Shown in pieces: positions 17,244 through 24,769 of a DNA stretch of 45,435 nt. Source of the stretch: JBAZZQ01 sp041658725 (GTDB lineage Bacteria > Planctomycetota > Phycisphaerae > JAAYCJ01); NCBI GenBank assembly GCA_041658725.1, contig JBAZZQ010000033.1, positions 1-45,435 on the forward strand. Reading direction: 5' to 3'. Positions within the stretch are counted from its first letter, which is position 1. Each line of letters opens with the position of its first letter. Made by a program: the position numbers and the translations under genes. The notes beneath the pieces are model-generated. The model had not been told where the DNA came from. It searched no databases and saw only the letters and a program-made list of their open reading frames with translations.

Positions 17244-17438
17244 ATGATACAAGTTACGCGATTAAATGGTAAACCGATGATTGTCAACGCCGAGTTGATA
17301 AGGTTCATTGAGCAAACGCCCGATACCTTGCTCACTCTGATCGGCGGCGATAAACTGCTGGTAAAGGAAAATATGGAAGAAGTCGTTCGGCGAGCTATTG
17401 AGTACGCCCGAACCATCAGGAACAATTTCGGCACGTAA
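17244..17438 (+). CDS. flbD: FlbD-family flagellar protein
   Basis: A 64-residue protein starting MIQVTRLNGKPMIVNAELIR, followed by a Thr/Gly loop and KLLVKENMEEVVRRAIEY. This is the complete small FlbD (pfam flagellar FlbD) domain usually found between flgE and the motA/motB or fliL genes. It is not the Caulobacter sigma-54 activator of the same name. ATG 17244 is favoured because the family begins at this residue; an earlier ATG at 17226 would only add six residues. Function is not well established, but the gene is a reliable marker of the flagellar operon order. Confidence 0.88.
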   Translation: MIQVTRLNGKPMIVNAELIRFIEQTPDTLLTLIGGDKLLVKENMEEVVRRAIEYARTIRNNFGT

Positions 17439-17458
17439 GTGTGTATAAGGAGCAGACA

Positions 17459-18076
17459 ATGGCAAAAGAGCCGACCGTTCACAAAGAAGATATTCAGGCG
17501 CCCGATAAAAAACCAAACAAAATGATGATGATCGCCGGGATTATCGCGGGAATTCTCGTCCTGGAAGGGGCTATCGTTTTTGTCGCCGTCAAAATGATCG
17601 GAAAAGGCCCTGCCGAAGCGGTCGGAATCGAAAATCCCGCGCATCCTCGAAAAGATCGCGCGGAGAATACCAATGAACAGACGGAAGAAATCGTTATCGC
17701 CAATCAATTTGAATGCCCGCACACCAACACCGGCCGACTTTACGTCATCCGAATGACCATCTATGCTTCGGTTCCAAAGATTCTGATCGGAAGCGGTGCG
17801 GAACCGAAAGGCGAAAAAGAGGGCAAAGAGGGGGAAAACCCCGACACTGGAATTCAAAAGGAAATCGAAAAACGAATCGCATCCATCAAGGATCGCATGC
17901 GGACCGTCATCGCCAGCGCCGATGCCAGCACCTTATGCCTGGCCAGATCGGAAAAACCAGACTACGGACTGTCCACTCTGCGCAGACAATTTAAAACAAT
18001 CCTTGACGACGTACTGGGAAAAGGTAAAGTTAAAGATGTTTTAATTTCGGACTATATGCCCACTCCGGTGGATTAA
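17459..18076 (+). CDS. fliL: Flagellar basal body-associated protein FliL
   Basis: 205 residues: an N-terminal cytoplasmic stretch, one transmembrane helix (about residues 22-45, MMIAGIIAGILVLEGAIVFV), a linker and a periplasmic domain that ends with the FliL C-terminal pattern GKVKDVLISDYMPTPVD. FliL rings surround the stator and modulate its ion flow. The start is ATG 17459, with AAGGAG at 17450-17455; GTG 17441 lies before this site and is unlikely. MotA and MotB, the partners of FliL, are absent from this window. A long Lys/Glu-rich loop in the periplasmic domain (about residues 113-135, EPKGEKEGKEGENPDTG) is unusual. Confidence 0.9.
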   Translation: MAKEPTVHKEDIQAPDKKPNKMMMIAGIIAGILVLEGAIVFVAVKMIGKGPAEAVGIENPAHPRKDRAENTNEQTEEIVIANQFECPHTNTGRLYVIRMTIYASVPKILIGSGAEPKGEKEGKEGENPDTGIQKEIEKRIASIKDRMRTVIASADASTLCLARSEKPDYGLSTLRRQFKTILDDVLGKGKVKDVLISDYMPTPVD

Positions 18077-18086
18077 CTAGAGGTTA

Positions 18087-18500
18087 ATGAAAATGACGAA
18101 CAACCAGGAAATTTCCGATCCGTCGGCAACCACCGCGACCGAGACGCCCGGTGAAACAAACTCAAACGCGATGGACCCGAAATCCGCGAATAATGCCGAT
18201 GTAGCGTCCATCAGTCTGCCGGACCTCGCGAAAGAATTGGCTGGTGCCGATGCCTCCGGCAACTCCATCGACTTGCTCAAAGACGTCGAGCTTAATGTCA
18301 AAATCGAATTAGGCCGAACCAAAATGTACGTGGAAGATGTTTTAAAACTTTCAGAAGGGTCCGTCGTCGAACTCGACAAGCTCGCCGGCGATCCCGTGGA
18401 TATTTTTGTAAATGAAAAATTAATCGCACGCGGTGAAGTCCTTGTCCTCAACGACAATTTCTGCGTCCGCGTCAATCAGATTGTTTCAGACATAGTGTAA
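18087..18500 (+). CDS. fliN: Flagellar motor switch protein FliN
   Basis: 137 residues: an N-terminal region of about 55 residues that is Asn/Ser/Thr-rich and probably disordered, then the SpoA (surface presentation of antigens) domain in LLKDVELNVKIELGRTKMYV, LKLSEGSVVELDKLAGDPVD and VNEKLIARGEVLVLNDNFCV. This is FliN, forming the base of the C ring with FliM and binding FliH. It directly follows fliL; the expected fliM between the two genes is missing. The sequence is too short to be FliM or a FliM-FliN fusion. Confidence 0.92.
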   Translation: MKMTNNQEISDPSATTATETPGETNSNAMDPKSANNADVASISLPDLAKELAGADASGNSIDLLKDVELNVKIELGRTKMYVEDVLKLSEGSVVELDKLAGDPVDIFVNEKLIARGEVLVLNDNFCVRVNQIVSDIV

Positions 18501-18692
18501 TTGAAAATTAAATTAAAAATCTCTTCTTTGTGTCCTCTGTGTTCTCTGTGGTTTAAAAATACTATAACCACAGAGATCGCAGAGAACGCAGAGAGAGAAA
18601 GAATTTTAAATTGAACTCATCGGCCAATGCGTAAAACGTTCCTCGCCGGAATTTGAACCAGGCCGATTTGCCAGGAAAGGTAAAGCCAGGCT
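18501..18692. repeat. Dispersed CACAGAG-type inverted repeat between fliN and fliO
   Basis: A long imperfect hairpin: the left arm at 18524-18553 (contains CTCTGTGTTCTCTGTGGTT) and the right arm at 18566-18600 (AACCACAGAGATCGCAGAG and a further purine-rich part), with a 12-base AT-rich loop. Such CTGTGTTCTCTGTG palindromes are dispersed in very many environmental genomes and are not specific to flagellar genes. It interrupts the otherwise tight operon, leaving 192 bp between fliN and fliO. A strong RNA hairpin would be expected in the polycistronic mRNA. No promoter of the -24/-12 type was seen here. Confidence 0.75.
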
Positions 18693-19433
18693 ATGAAAAG
18701 TATTTTTCGTGACCTATCGGAGGACATTCGCCCTTATATCGTCATTATCGGACTGACGCTCCTCTTAGGTTCAAAAAATCTTTACGCCGAAAATTCATCC
18801 GCCATCACCAATCGCGGCGCCAGCATCGGACAATCCCCCGATACCAGCGTTGAAAATGACCAGATCAATCCCAACACCCTTCCTACCCTGCCTTCCACCG
18901 CCGCCAAACAACCAATAGATAAATTTTCCCCCAATCTTTTCAGTCCCGTCACAGCAGCCCTGATTTTCGTTTTGATTATCATTTTCATCGTCGCATGGAT
19001 CATCAAAAAAACATATCCCGGTGGAAATATGCTCTTCGGAACGCTGCCCATCCTCCAGGTCCTCGGGCGAACTCACCTGGCCCCCAAGCAAACCCTGGCA
19101 CTGATCAAACTGGACAGCCGCCTAATCCTCCTCGGAATCACCGATCACCAAATCAATCCCATCCTCACGATCGACCAGCCGGAGGAAGTTTCACGACTCA
19201 CAACACTCATCGAACAAAACCGACCTGCCGGTATTACCGGCAGCTTCAGAAGCCTCTTTTCACGCGAAACTACTGAAATTTCACATCAGCAGGACTCCCT
19301 ACCGGATATTTCTTTAAATTCTTTAAATAAATTTGATGAAACTGAGGTTTTACAGTTGAAAAATGAGTTACATTCGTTGATAAATAAGGTACAGAAACTT
19401 AAAGGCATTGGAAGCCACGACTCATCAGGTTAG
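18693..19433 (+). CDS. fliO: Flagellar export apparatus assembly protein FliO
   Basis: 246 residues. An N-terminal hydrophobic segment (YIVIIGLTLLLGSKNLYAEN) looks like a signal peptide. A periplasmic linker and a transmembrane helix (about residues 88-110, VTAALIFVLIIIFIVAWIIK) follow, and then the FliO signature LPILQVLGRTHLAPKQTLALI and LDSRLILLGITDHQINPI. FliO assists assembly of the FliP5FliR core. It is longer than typical FliO because of the N-terminal extension and a C-terminal coiled tail. The gene ends 2 bp before fliP. Confidence 0.9.
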   Translation: MKSIFRDLSEDIRPYIVIIGLTLLLGSKNLYAENSSAITNRGASIGQSPDTSVENDQINPNTLPTLPSTAAKQPIDKFSPNLFSPVTAALIFVLIIIFIVAWIIKKTYPGGNMLFGTLPILQVLGRTHLAPKQTLALIKLDSRLILLGITDHQINPILTIDQPEEVSRLTTLIEQNRPAGITGSFRSLFSRETTEISHQQDSLPDISLNSLNKFDETEVLQLKNELHSLINKVQKLKGIGSHDSSG

Positions 19434-19435
19434 CC

Positions 19436-20245
19436 ATGGAAGGCAGCAAGAAAAATAAATCGTTCGGTCCGTTCGGATTCGCAATCCCTGTCGCGATCTG
19501 CCTGCTTGTATGTTCTCTGAATACGTTGGCACAGAATACTCCGGTGAAGCAAGGTCTTTACATCCCTGATTTTCGGCAAGTCGTGCCACAAGCCAAGGAT
19601 GCCACCGCCGTATCTTCCGCCATTCAAATCCTGGTCCTGATCACAGTCATTTCTCTGGCCCCTGCGCTTCTGGTCATGGTAACTTGCTTTACCCGGATCA
19701 TCGTCGTCCTCTCCCTGCTAAGACAAGCGCTGGCCACACAGCAATTGCCTCCCAACCAGGTACTCATCGGGTTAGCGCTCTTTATGACCTTCATGGTCAT
19801 GGCCCCAACCTGGTACAAAATCCAGACCCATGCACTTAGCCCCTATCTGAACAACACGATCAACCAGGCCGACGCCTTCGACCGCGGAATCAAACCACTT
19901 CGTGAATTTATGATTCGACAGATCCAAGCCACCGATAATGAACAAGACGTCCAAATGTTCCTTGTCCAATCAGGAAACACCAAAGCCAAAAAATGGGCCG
20001 ACGTCCCCACCACCGTGCTCATCCCATCCTTCATAACGAGCGAATTGAAAACCGCCTTTATCATAGGGTTCAGGATTTACCTGCCCTTCCTGATTATAGA
20101 TATGGTGATCGCTTCAGTCTTGATTTCCATGGGAATGATGATGCTGCCTCCGATGTTAGTCTCATTGCCCTTTAAACTTTTACTTTTTGTCCTGGTTGAC
20201 GGCTGGCGACTCATCGTCGGAAGCCTGATCACCAGTTTCGTTTGA
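19436..20245 (+). CDS. fliP: Flagellar export gate protein FliP
   Basis: 269 residues. It has a signal-peptide-like start (IPVAICLLVCSLNTLAQN), four transmembrane segments and the diagnostic motifs TCFTRIIVVLSLLRQALATQ, PPNQVLIGLALFMTFMVMAP and TTVLIPSFITSELKTAFIIG, then IDMVIASVLISMGMMMLPP. With FliQ and FliR it forms the helical export-gate core in the inner membrane. The length and the leader peptide agree with the family. It is followed by fliQ 10 bp downstream. Confidence 0.96.
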   Translation: MEGSKKNKSFGPFGFAIPVAICLLVCSLNTLAQNTPVKQGLYIPDFRQVVPQAKDATAVSSAIQILVLITVISLAPALLVMVTCFTRIIVVLSLLRQALATQQLPPNQVLIGLALFMTFMVMAPTWYKIQTHALSPYLNNTINQADAFDRGIKPLREFMIRQIQATDNEQDVQMFLVQSGNTKAKKWADVPTTVLIPSFITSELKTAFIIGFRIYLPFLIIDMVIASVLISMGMMMLPPMLVSLPFKLLLFVLVDGWRLIVGSLITSFV

Positions 20246-20255
20246 GGTTTTAAAA

Positions 20256-20528
20256 ATGACGATGACAATTTCACAAGCGATGGACTTGGCCCGGCACACG
20301 ATGATGCTCGTCATACAGGTTTCCGCGCCGATCCTGGTTATCGGAATGGTCGTCGGATTGATCATTAGTCTGCTCCAGGCAGTAACCCAGCTACAGGAGC
20401 AGACCATCAGTTTCGTACCCAAAATGATCGCCATGGCCGTCGCCGCGGTCATCTTTTTGCCCTGGATTTCCACCAGGCTTTTGGATTTCGCATACGCCAT
20501 GTTTTCCTTTAAATCGACGGCGGGATAA
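20256..20528 (+). CDS. fliQ: Flagellar export gate protein FliQ
   Basis: 90 residues with two transmembrane helices (LVIQVSAPILVIGMVVGLII and IAMAVAAVIFLPWISTRLLD). LLQAVTQLQEQTISFVPKM is the FliQ signature. It wraps around the FliP/FliR spiral and helps close the gate. Placed as expected between fliP and fliR, with 6 bp to the fliR start. Confidence 0.96.
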   Translation: MTMTISQAMDLARHTMMLVIQVSAPILVIGMVVGLIISLLQAVTQLQEQTISFVPKMIAMAVAAVIFLPWISTRLLDFAYAMFSFKSTAG

Positions 20529-20534
20529 CGCACG

Positions 20535-21323
20535 ATGATGAACGACTCGATGCAACTATTACAGATGCTAACGAACCTTCCGCTCCTGGCGCTGGTCATG
20601 GCCAGGATCAGCGGACTGGTCGCGTTCGCCCCGTTTTTCAGCGATTCTCAAATCCCCATCAATATCCGAGTCCTTCTCTCCGCCGTTATTACCATCGTTG
20701 TCCTGCCTTTCGCCTCCGCTAACATGCCCGTGCCAACCGATCTCGGTTCCCTGGTCCTGGCCATGATCGGAGAACTTCTCATCGGTCTGACTTTTGGGCT
20801 AATGCTCACTATCCTCTTTTCAGGATTGGAGCTGGCGGGCATTTTGATCGGTCAGCAGGTGGGAATCGCCCTCGCCCAGGTCTTCAATCCCCTCTTTGAG
20901 GAAGAAACCAGCGTCCTGGGTCAACTGTACTTCTTCCTGGCGTTGATCATCTTCCTGCTCATCCGCGGCCATATGATGCTCATCGCCGCTCTGGTTAAAA
21001 GTTTTCATACGATTCCACCCGGACATTTCGTGGTTAATTCCGATATCGTCACCGGACTGGTCGATATCCTGCGCCTAGCCTTTATCCTCGCCCTGCAGGT
21101 CTCCGCCCCAATTCTCGTGGCGATTTTCCTGGCCACCCTGGCCATCGGATTTGTCGGCCGAACCGTTCCTCAACTGAATATTCTCTCCGTGGGGTTTTCC
21201 CTGCGGTCGATACTTGGTTTTCTTTTGATTATTGTGTGTTTGACCCCGGCAGTACAGGTCTTCTTCAACGCGCTGGATACCACGTTCAAAAACCTGTACC
21301 GTTTAATGGAACTCAAAATTTAA
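20535..21323 (+). CDS. fliR: Flagellar export gate protein FliR
   Basis: 262 residues with about six transmembrane helices. Typical stretches are ARISGLVAFAPFFSDSQIPI, LVLAMIGELLIGLTFGLMLT, LAGILIGQQVGIALAQVFNP and FLATLAIGFVGRTVPQLNI. FliR completes the FliP5-FliQ4-FliR1 export-gate core, and its C-terminal part contacts FlhB. The next gene, flhB, is separated by a 203-bp repeat-containing gap, the largest in this part of the operon. Confidence 0.95.
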   Translation: MMNDSMQLLQMLTNLPLLALVMARISGLVAFAPFFSDSQIPINIRVLLSAVITIVVLPFASANMPVPTDLGSLVLAMIGELLIGLTFGLMLTILFSGLELAGILIGQQVGIALAQVFNPLFEEETSVLGQLYFFLALIIFLLIRGHMMLIAALVKSFHTIPPGHFVVNSDIVTGLVDILRLAFILALQVSAPILVAIFLATLAIGFVGRTVPQLNILSVGFSLRSILGFLLIIVCLTPAVQVFFNALDTTFKNLYRLMELKI

Positions 21324-21351
21324 AAACATGGAAAATATATTTAAAAAAATT

Positions 21352-21440
21352 GTCATTGCGAGACCGCGAAGCGGGCGCGGCAATCTCGCACCTTCGTCAA
21401 AGGAACGAGATTGCTTCGTCGCTGCGCTCCTCGCAATGAC
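21352..21440 (+). repeat. Palindromic GTCATTGCGAG element (copy 1) between fliR and flhB
   Basis: An 89-bp imperfect palindrome with ends GTCATTGCGAG and CTCGCAATGAC. The inside carries GAGATTGCTTCGTCGCTGCG. Copy 2 in the opposite orientation lies at 40527-40614; apart from a few substitutions they match along their length. This type of element is widely dispersed in environmental bacterial genomes. To its right, 21446-21457 reads TTGAACGATTAC, ten of twelve bases like the outer terminal repeat that surrounds copy 2, so this copy may be an eroded version of the same larger element. The left outer repeat is not recognisable. Confidence 0.85.
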
Positions 21441-21491
21441 AGTGTTTGAACGATTACAAAAATTAGGGATTGTCTCCAGTCCCCATTTAGC

Positions 21492-21509
21492 AGGCGGGCT
21501 TGCCCGCCT
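21492..21509. repeat. GC-rich palindrome before flhB
   Basis: AGGCGGGC and CCCGCCT separated by TTG... core: a perfect 18-base inverted repeat of the GGCGGGCTTGCCCGCC kind, 17 bases before the flhB start. The AAAAAAGG that follows (21513-21520) may serve as part of the ribosome-binding region of flhB. It is related in pattern to the repeat at the fliI stop. Confidence 0.65.
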
Positions 21510-21526
21510 TGTAAAAAAGGTAAACC

Positions 21527-22648
21527 ATGCCGCCTGAGGACTATTCAGAAAAAACCGAACCAGCAACCCCGCGACGACGCCAGGAATCTCGCGAACGCGG
21601 ACAGGTCGCACGGTCCGCCGATCTTTCCGCCGCGGCGGGACTCCTCGGCGCCATGATCGCACTAAACTTCCTCGGACCAACAATCCTTCGCGATATGTGC
21701 AATCTAACCCAGCAGATGCTCAGCTACTCGGCATCAAACGCCATCCTGCCGTCTTCCATTAATGATTTGACCGTGATGGCCTTGTCAGCCATGATCAAAA
21801 TGGCAGCGCCCATCTGCCTTATCCTGATGTTTATCGCCGTAATCGTTTCCCTGGCACAGGTCGGCTTCCTCTTCACCTTCCACCCCATCACCCCGGACCT
21901 CCAGAAAATCGACCCCATCGCCGGTTTCTCCAGAATCTTCTCCATGGAGTCGGTAGTAAAACTTGTGATAAGCCTCTTCAAGGTCGCCCTGATCAGCGCG
22001 GTCGCCTACTTTACCATCAAAAGCCGAATGGCTCAGATCGCCAACATTTCCGAACTCGATCACATGCAGATCATGGGATTTGCCGCTTACCTCATTTTCC
22101 TGCTGGGCCTGCGACTCGCGCTGGTTCTCTTCATCATAGCCATCTTCGACTACGCCTATACGCGATACAAATACGAGCAAAACCTGCGAATGAGCAAGCA
22201 GGAGCTTAAAGAAGAACTTCGCCGAATGGAAGGCGATCCACTGGTCAAAGAACGGAGACGACGCGTCGCCCGGCAATTGGCCATGCAGAGAATGCAGTAC
22301 ACCGTTCCCAAAGCCGACGTCGTCGTAACCAACCCCACCGAACTTGCCATCGCATTAAAATACGATTCCGAAACGATGACCGCTCCGCGGGTCGTCGCAA
22401 AAGGAGCGGGATTTCTCGCCGCGCGTATCCGGCAGATCGCCGTGCAGAATAAAGTTCCCATCATCGAACGAAAACCACTCGCGCAAGCCCTTTACAAAAC
22501 CGTCGAAATCGGGCAGGAAATCCCGCCCGCTTTTTATAAAGCCGTTGCCGAAATTCTGGCCTACGTCTATGAGTTAACAGGAAAAACGCCGTCCACCGTC
22601 AATCAAAAATCACCGGTGGCGGCACAAATGTCAGGAAGGAACCGGTAG
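21527..22648 (+). CDS. flhB: Flagellar export switch protein FlhB (variant NPTE cleavage motif)
   Basis: 373 residues. The N-terminus has EKTEPATPRRRQESRERGQV (family-typical). Four transmembrane helices lie in residues about 35-215, followed by the cytoplasmic domain FlhBc with MSKQELKEELRRMEGDP. The autocleavage site, invariably Asn-Pro-Thr-His in most members, reads Asn269-Pro270-Thr271-Glu272 here (AAC CCC ACC GAA at 22331-22342). Asn and Pro, the scissile pair, are kept. FlhB determines the hook-to-filament export switch with FliK. The start follows a repeat-rich gap; the Shine-Dalgarno is a weak AAGG at 21517-21520. Confidence 0.95.
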   Translation: MPPEDYSEKTEPATPRRRQESRERGQVARSADLSAAAGLLGAMIALNFLGPTILRDMCNLTQQMLSYSASNAILPSSINDLTVMALSAMIKMAAPICLILMFIAVIVSLAQVGFLFTFHPITPDLQKIDPIAGFSRIFSMESVVKLVISLFKVALISAVAYFTIKSRMAQIANISELDHMQIMGFAAYLIFLLGLRLALVLFIIAIFDYAYTRYKYEQNLRMSKQELKEELRRMEGDPLVKERRRRVARQLAMQRMQYTVPKADVVVTNPTELAIALKYDSETMTAPRVVAKGAGFLAARIRQIAVQNKVPIIERKPLAQALYKTVEIGQEIPPAFYKAVAEILAYVYELTGKTPSTVNQKSPVAAQMSGRNR

Positions 22649-22657
22649 AAGTAAACT

Positions 22658-24769
22658 ATGGCCGTCGCCGCAGTACGACAAAACGTGTTCCGAGACTTTG
22701 TCATCCGTAATCGGGGAATATTAATCCCCATCGGAGTGATCAGCATGGTTCTCGTCCTGCTGGTCCGCCTGCCTCCGGCACTGATGGATGTTTTACTATC
22801 CATCAACATTACGCTCTCGGCCATTATCCTGATGACCACGTTGTACGTTCTAAATCCGCTGGAACTCTCGTCCTTCCCGTCTCTGCTGCTGGCAATGACG
22901 CTCTTCCGGCTGGTCTTGAATACCGCCAGCACGCGATTGATCCTCACCGCCGGCGGACCGGGCACCGATCCCGCCCAAGCCACCGCCGCCGCGGGACACG
23001 TAATCGAAGCGTTTGGAAATTTCGTCGCCGGAGGCTCCCTCGCCGTCGGCTTGATCATCTTCATTATTTTGATCGTCATCCAGTTCGTCGTCATCACCAA
23101 AGGCGCGACCCGTATTTCCGAAGTCGCCGCACGATTCACTTTGGACGCCATGCCCGGAAAACAAATGGCCATCGACGCCGACCTCAACGCCGGAACCATC
23201 GACGAACACGAAGCCCGACGCCGACGGGAAAACATAGGCCGAGAAGCAGACTTCTACGGCGCCATGGATGGTGCCTCCAAGTTCGTCCGAGGAGACGCCG
23301 TCGCAGGAATCATTATTATCATTATCAACATCCTCGGTGGAATTTACGTCGGAATGGTCCAGAATAAATGGCAGATTTCACAATGCCTCGATCTCTACAC
23401 AAAGTTGACCATCGGAGACGGTTTGGTCACGCAAATTCCCGCCTTCATCATTACGATCGCTTCCGGTCTGATCGTTACCCGCTCGACCTCAAAGAGCAAT
23501 CTCGGCGAGGAACTGCTGACGCAGCTAACCGCCAAACCCGTCGCCCTCGGCATCGCCGCAGGTTTCCTCGGAATGCTCGCCCTGACCCCCCTTCCAAAAA
23601 CACCGCTCCTGGTGCTCGGCGCCTCCTGCGCCGCCTTGGCCTATTTACTTTCCAAAGCCCAGAAACAAGCCGTCGTCCAGGCCGTCGCCGCCAAACAGGC
23701 AAAATCCGCTCCACCAAAACAAGAACCCATCGAATCTTTACTTTCCGTCGATCCCATGGAACTGGAAGTCGGCTACGGACTGATTCGACTCGTCGATAAA
23801 TCCCAGGGCGGCGATCTCCTCGACCGCATCAGCCTCATCCGCCGGCAAATCGCCGCGGAAATGGGGATCATCGTTCCTCCCATTCGAATCCGCGATAACA
23901 TGCAGCTTGAACCCAATCAATACTCCATCAAACTCCGCGGAGTGGAAATTGCCCGCGACACCTGCATGCCCGGACAATTCCTCGCCATCAATTCCGGCGC
24001 CGTTCGTGAAAAAATCTCCGGCACCGAAACACATGAACCCGCCTTCGGACTGCCCGCCGTCTGGATCACTGAAACCGATCGCGCCAGAGCGGAAAAAAAT
24101 AACTACACCGTCGTTCCCGCATCCTCCGTTGTCGCCACACATATTACCGACCTGATCAAACGGCACGCCTCGGAACTTCTCACACGCGACGAGGTCAAAA
24201 AACTCCTCGACACCGTCAAGGAAAAAAGCCCAGCCGTCGTCGAAGAGGTCGTCGGACCAATGCTCAAACTCGGAGACGTCCAGAAGGTCCTGCAAAACCT
24301 ACTCCGGGAACGAGTTCCCATCCGCGATCTGCAAACCGTTCTCGAAACCCTCGGCGACTGGTCCGCGCGGACCAAGGACCTCGAAATCCTCACCGAATAC
24401 GTCCGAAACACTCTCGCCCGCACCATCTGTGCCCAGTATCAGGACAAAAATAACACCATCCATTGCATCACGCTCGATCCGGCTCTCGAAGATACCATCA
24501 ACGCTCATATCGAACGGACGGAAACCGGTTCCTACCTGACCCTGCCGCCCGCCCGAGGAAATGCCATCATCGACACCACGCGGAAGGAACTCGAAAAACA
24601 ATCGGTCTCAGTCGGAACCCCGGTCATCCTTTGTTCCCCGCAAATCAGGTTACAATTGCGCCGACTCATCGAGTCAGCCGTTCCAAATACTCCGGTTCTA
24701 GCGTTTAACGAAATAGTCAAAGATATTCGCGTTCAGTCACACGGTATTATAACGGTGGAGATGTCATGA
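22658..24769 (+). CDS. flhA: Flagellar export gate protein FlhA
   Basis: 703 residues. Eight transmembrane helices occupy the first about 330 residues. The conserved FHIPEP region includes MDAMPGKQMAID-type residues (TLDAMPGKQMAIDADLNAG) and DGASKFVRGDAVAGIIIIII. The C-terminal cytoplasmic domain starts after the linker (LLSVDPMELEVGYGLIRLVD) and forms the nonameric docking ring for chaperone-substrate complexes. FlhA uses the proton motive force for export. It ends in ATGA, overlapping the flhF start by four bases, which suggests translational coupling. Confidence 0.97.
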   Translation: MAVAAVRQNVFRDFVIRNRGILIPIGVISMVLVLLVRLPPALMDVLLSINITLSAIILMTTLYVLNPLELSSFPSLLLAMTLFRLVLNTASTRLILTAGGPGTDPAQATAAAGHVIEAFGNFVAGGSLAVGLIIFIILIVIQFVVITKGATRISEVAARFTLDAMPGKQMAIDADLNAGTIDEHEARRRRENIGREADFYGAMDGASKFVRGDAVAGIIIIIINILGGIYVGMVQNKWQISQCLDLYTKLTIGDGLVTQIPAFIITIASGLIVTRSTSKSNLGEELLTQLTAKPVALGIAAGFLGMLALTPLPKTPLLVLGASCAALAYLLSKAQKQAVVQAVAAKQAKSAPPKQEPIESLLSVDPMELEVGYGLIRLVDKSQGGDLLDRISLIRRQIAAEMGIIVPPIRIRDNMQLEPNQYSIKLRGVEIARDTCMPGQFLAINSGAVREKISGTETHEPAFGLPAVWITETDRARAEKNNYTVVPASSVVATHITDLIKRHASELLTRDEVKKLLDTVKEKSPAVVEEVVGPMLKLGDVQKVLQNLLRERVPIRDLQTVLETLGDWSARTKDLEILTEYVRNTLARTICAQYQDKNNTIHCITLDPALEDTINAHIERTETGSYLTLPPARGNAIIDTTRKELEKQSVSVGTPVILCSPQIRLQLRRLIESAVPNTPVLAFNEIVKDIRVQSHGIITVEMS

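Noticed and set aside
21352..21440. CRISPR or tRNA-like structure
   Set aside because: The element is a single palindrome and has no repeat-spacer pattern, anticodon arm or CCA end. No CRISPR array or tRNA gene was recognised anywhere in the window.
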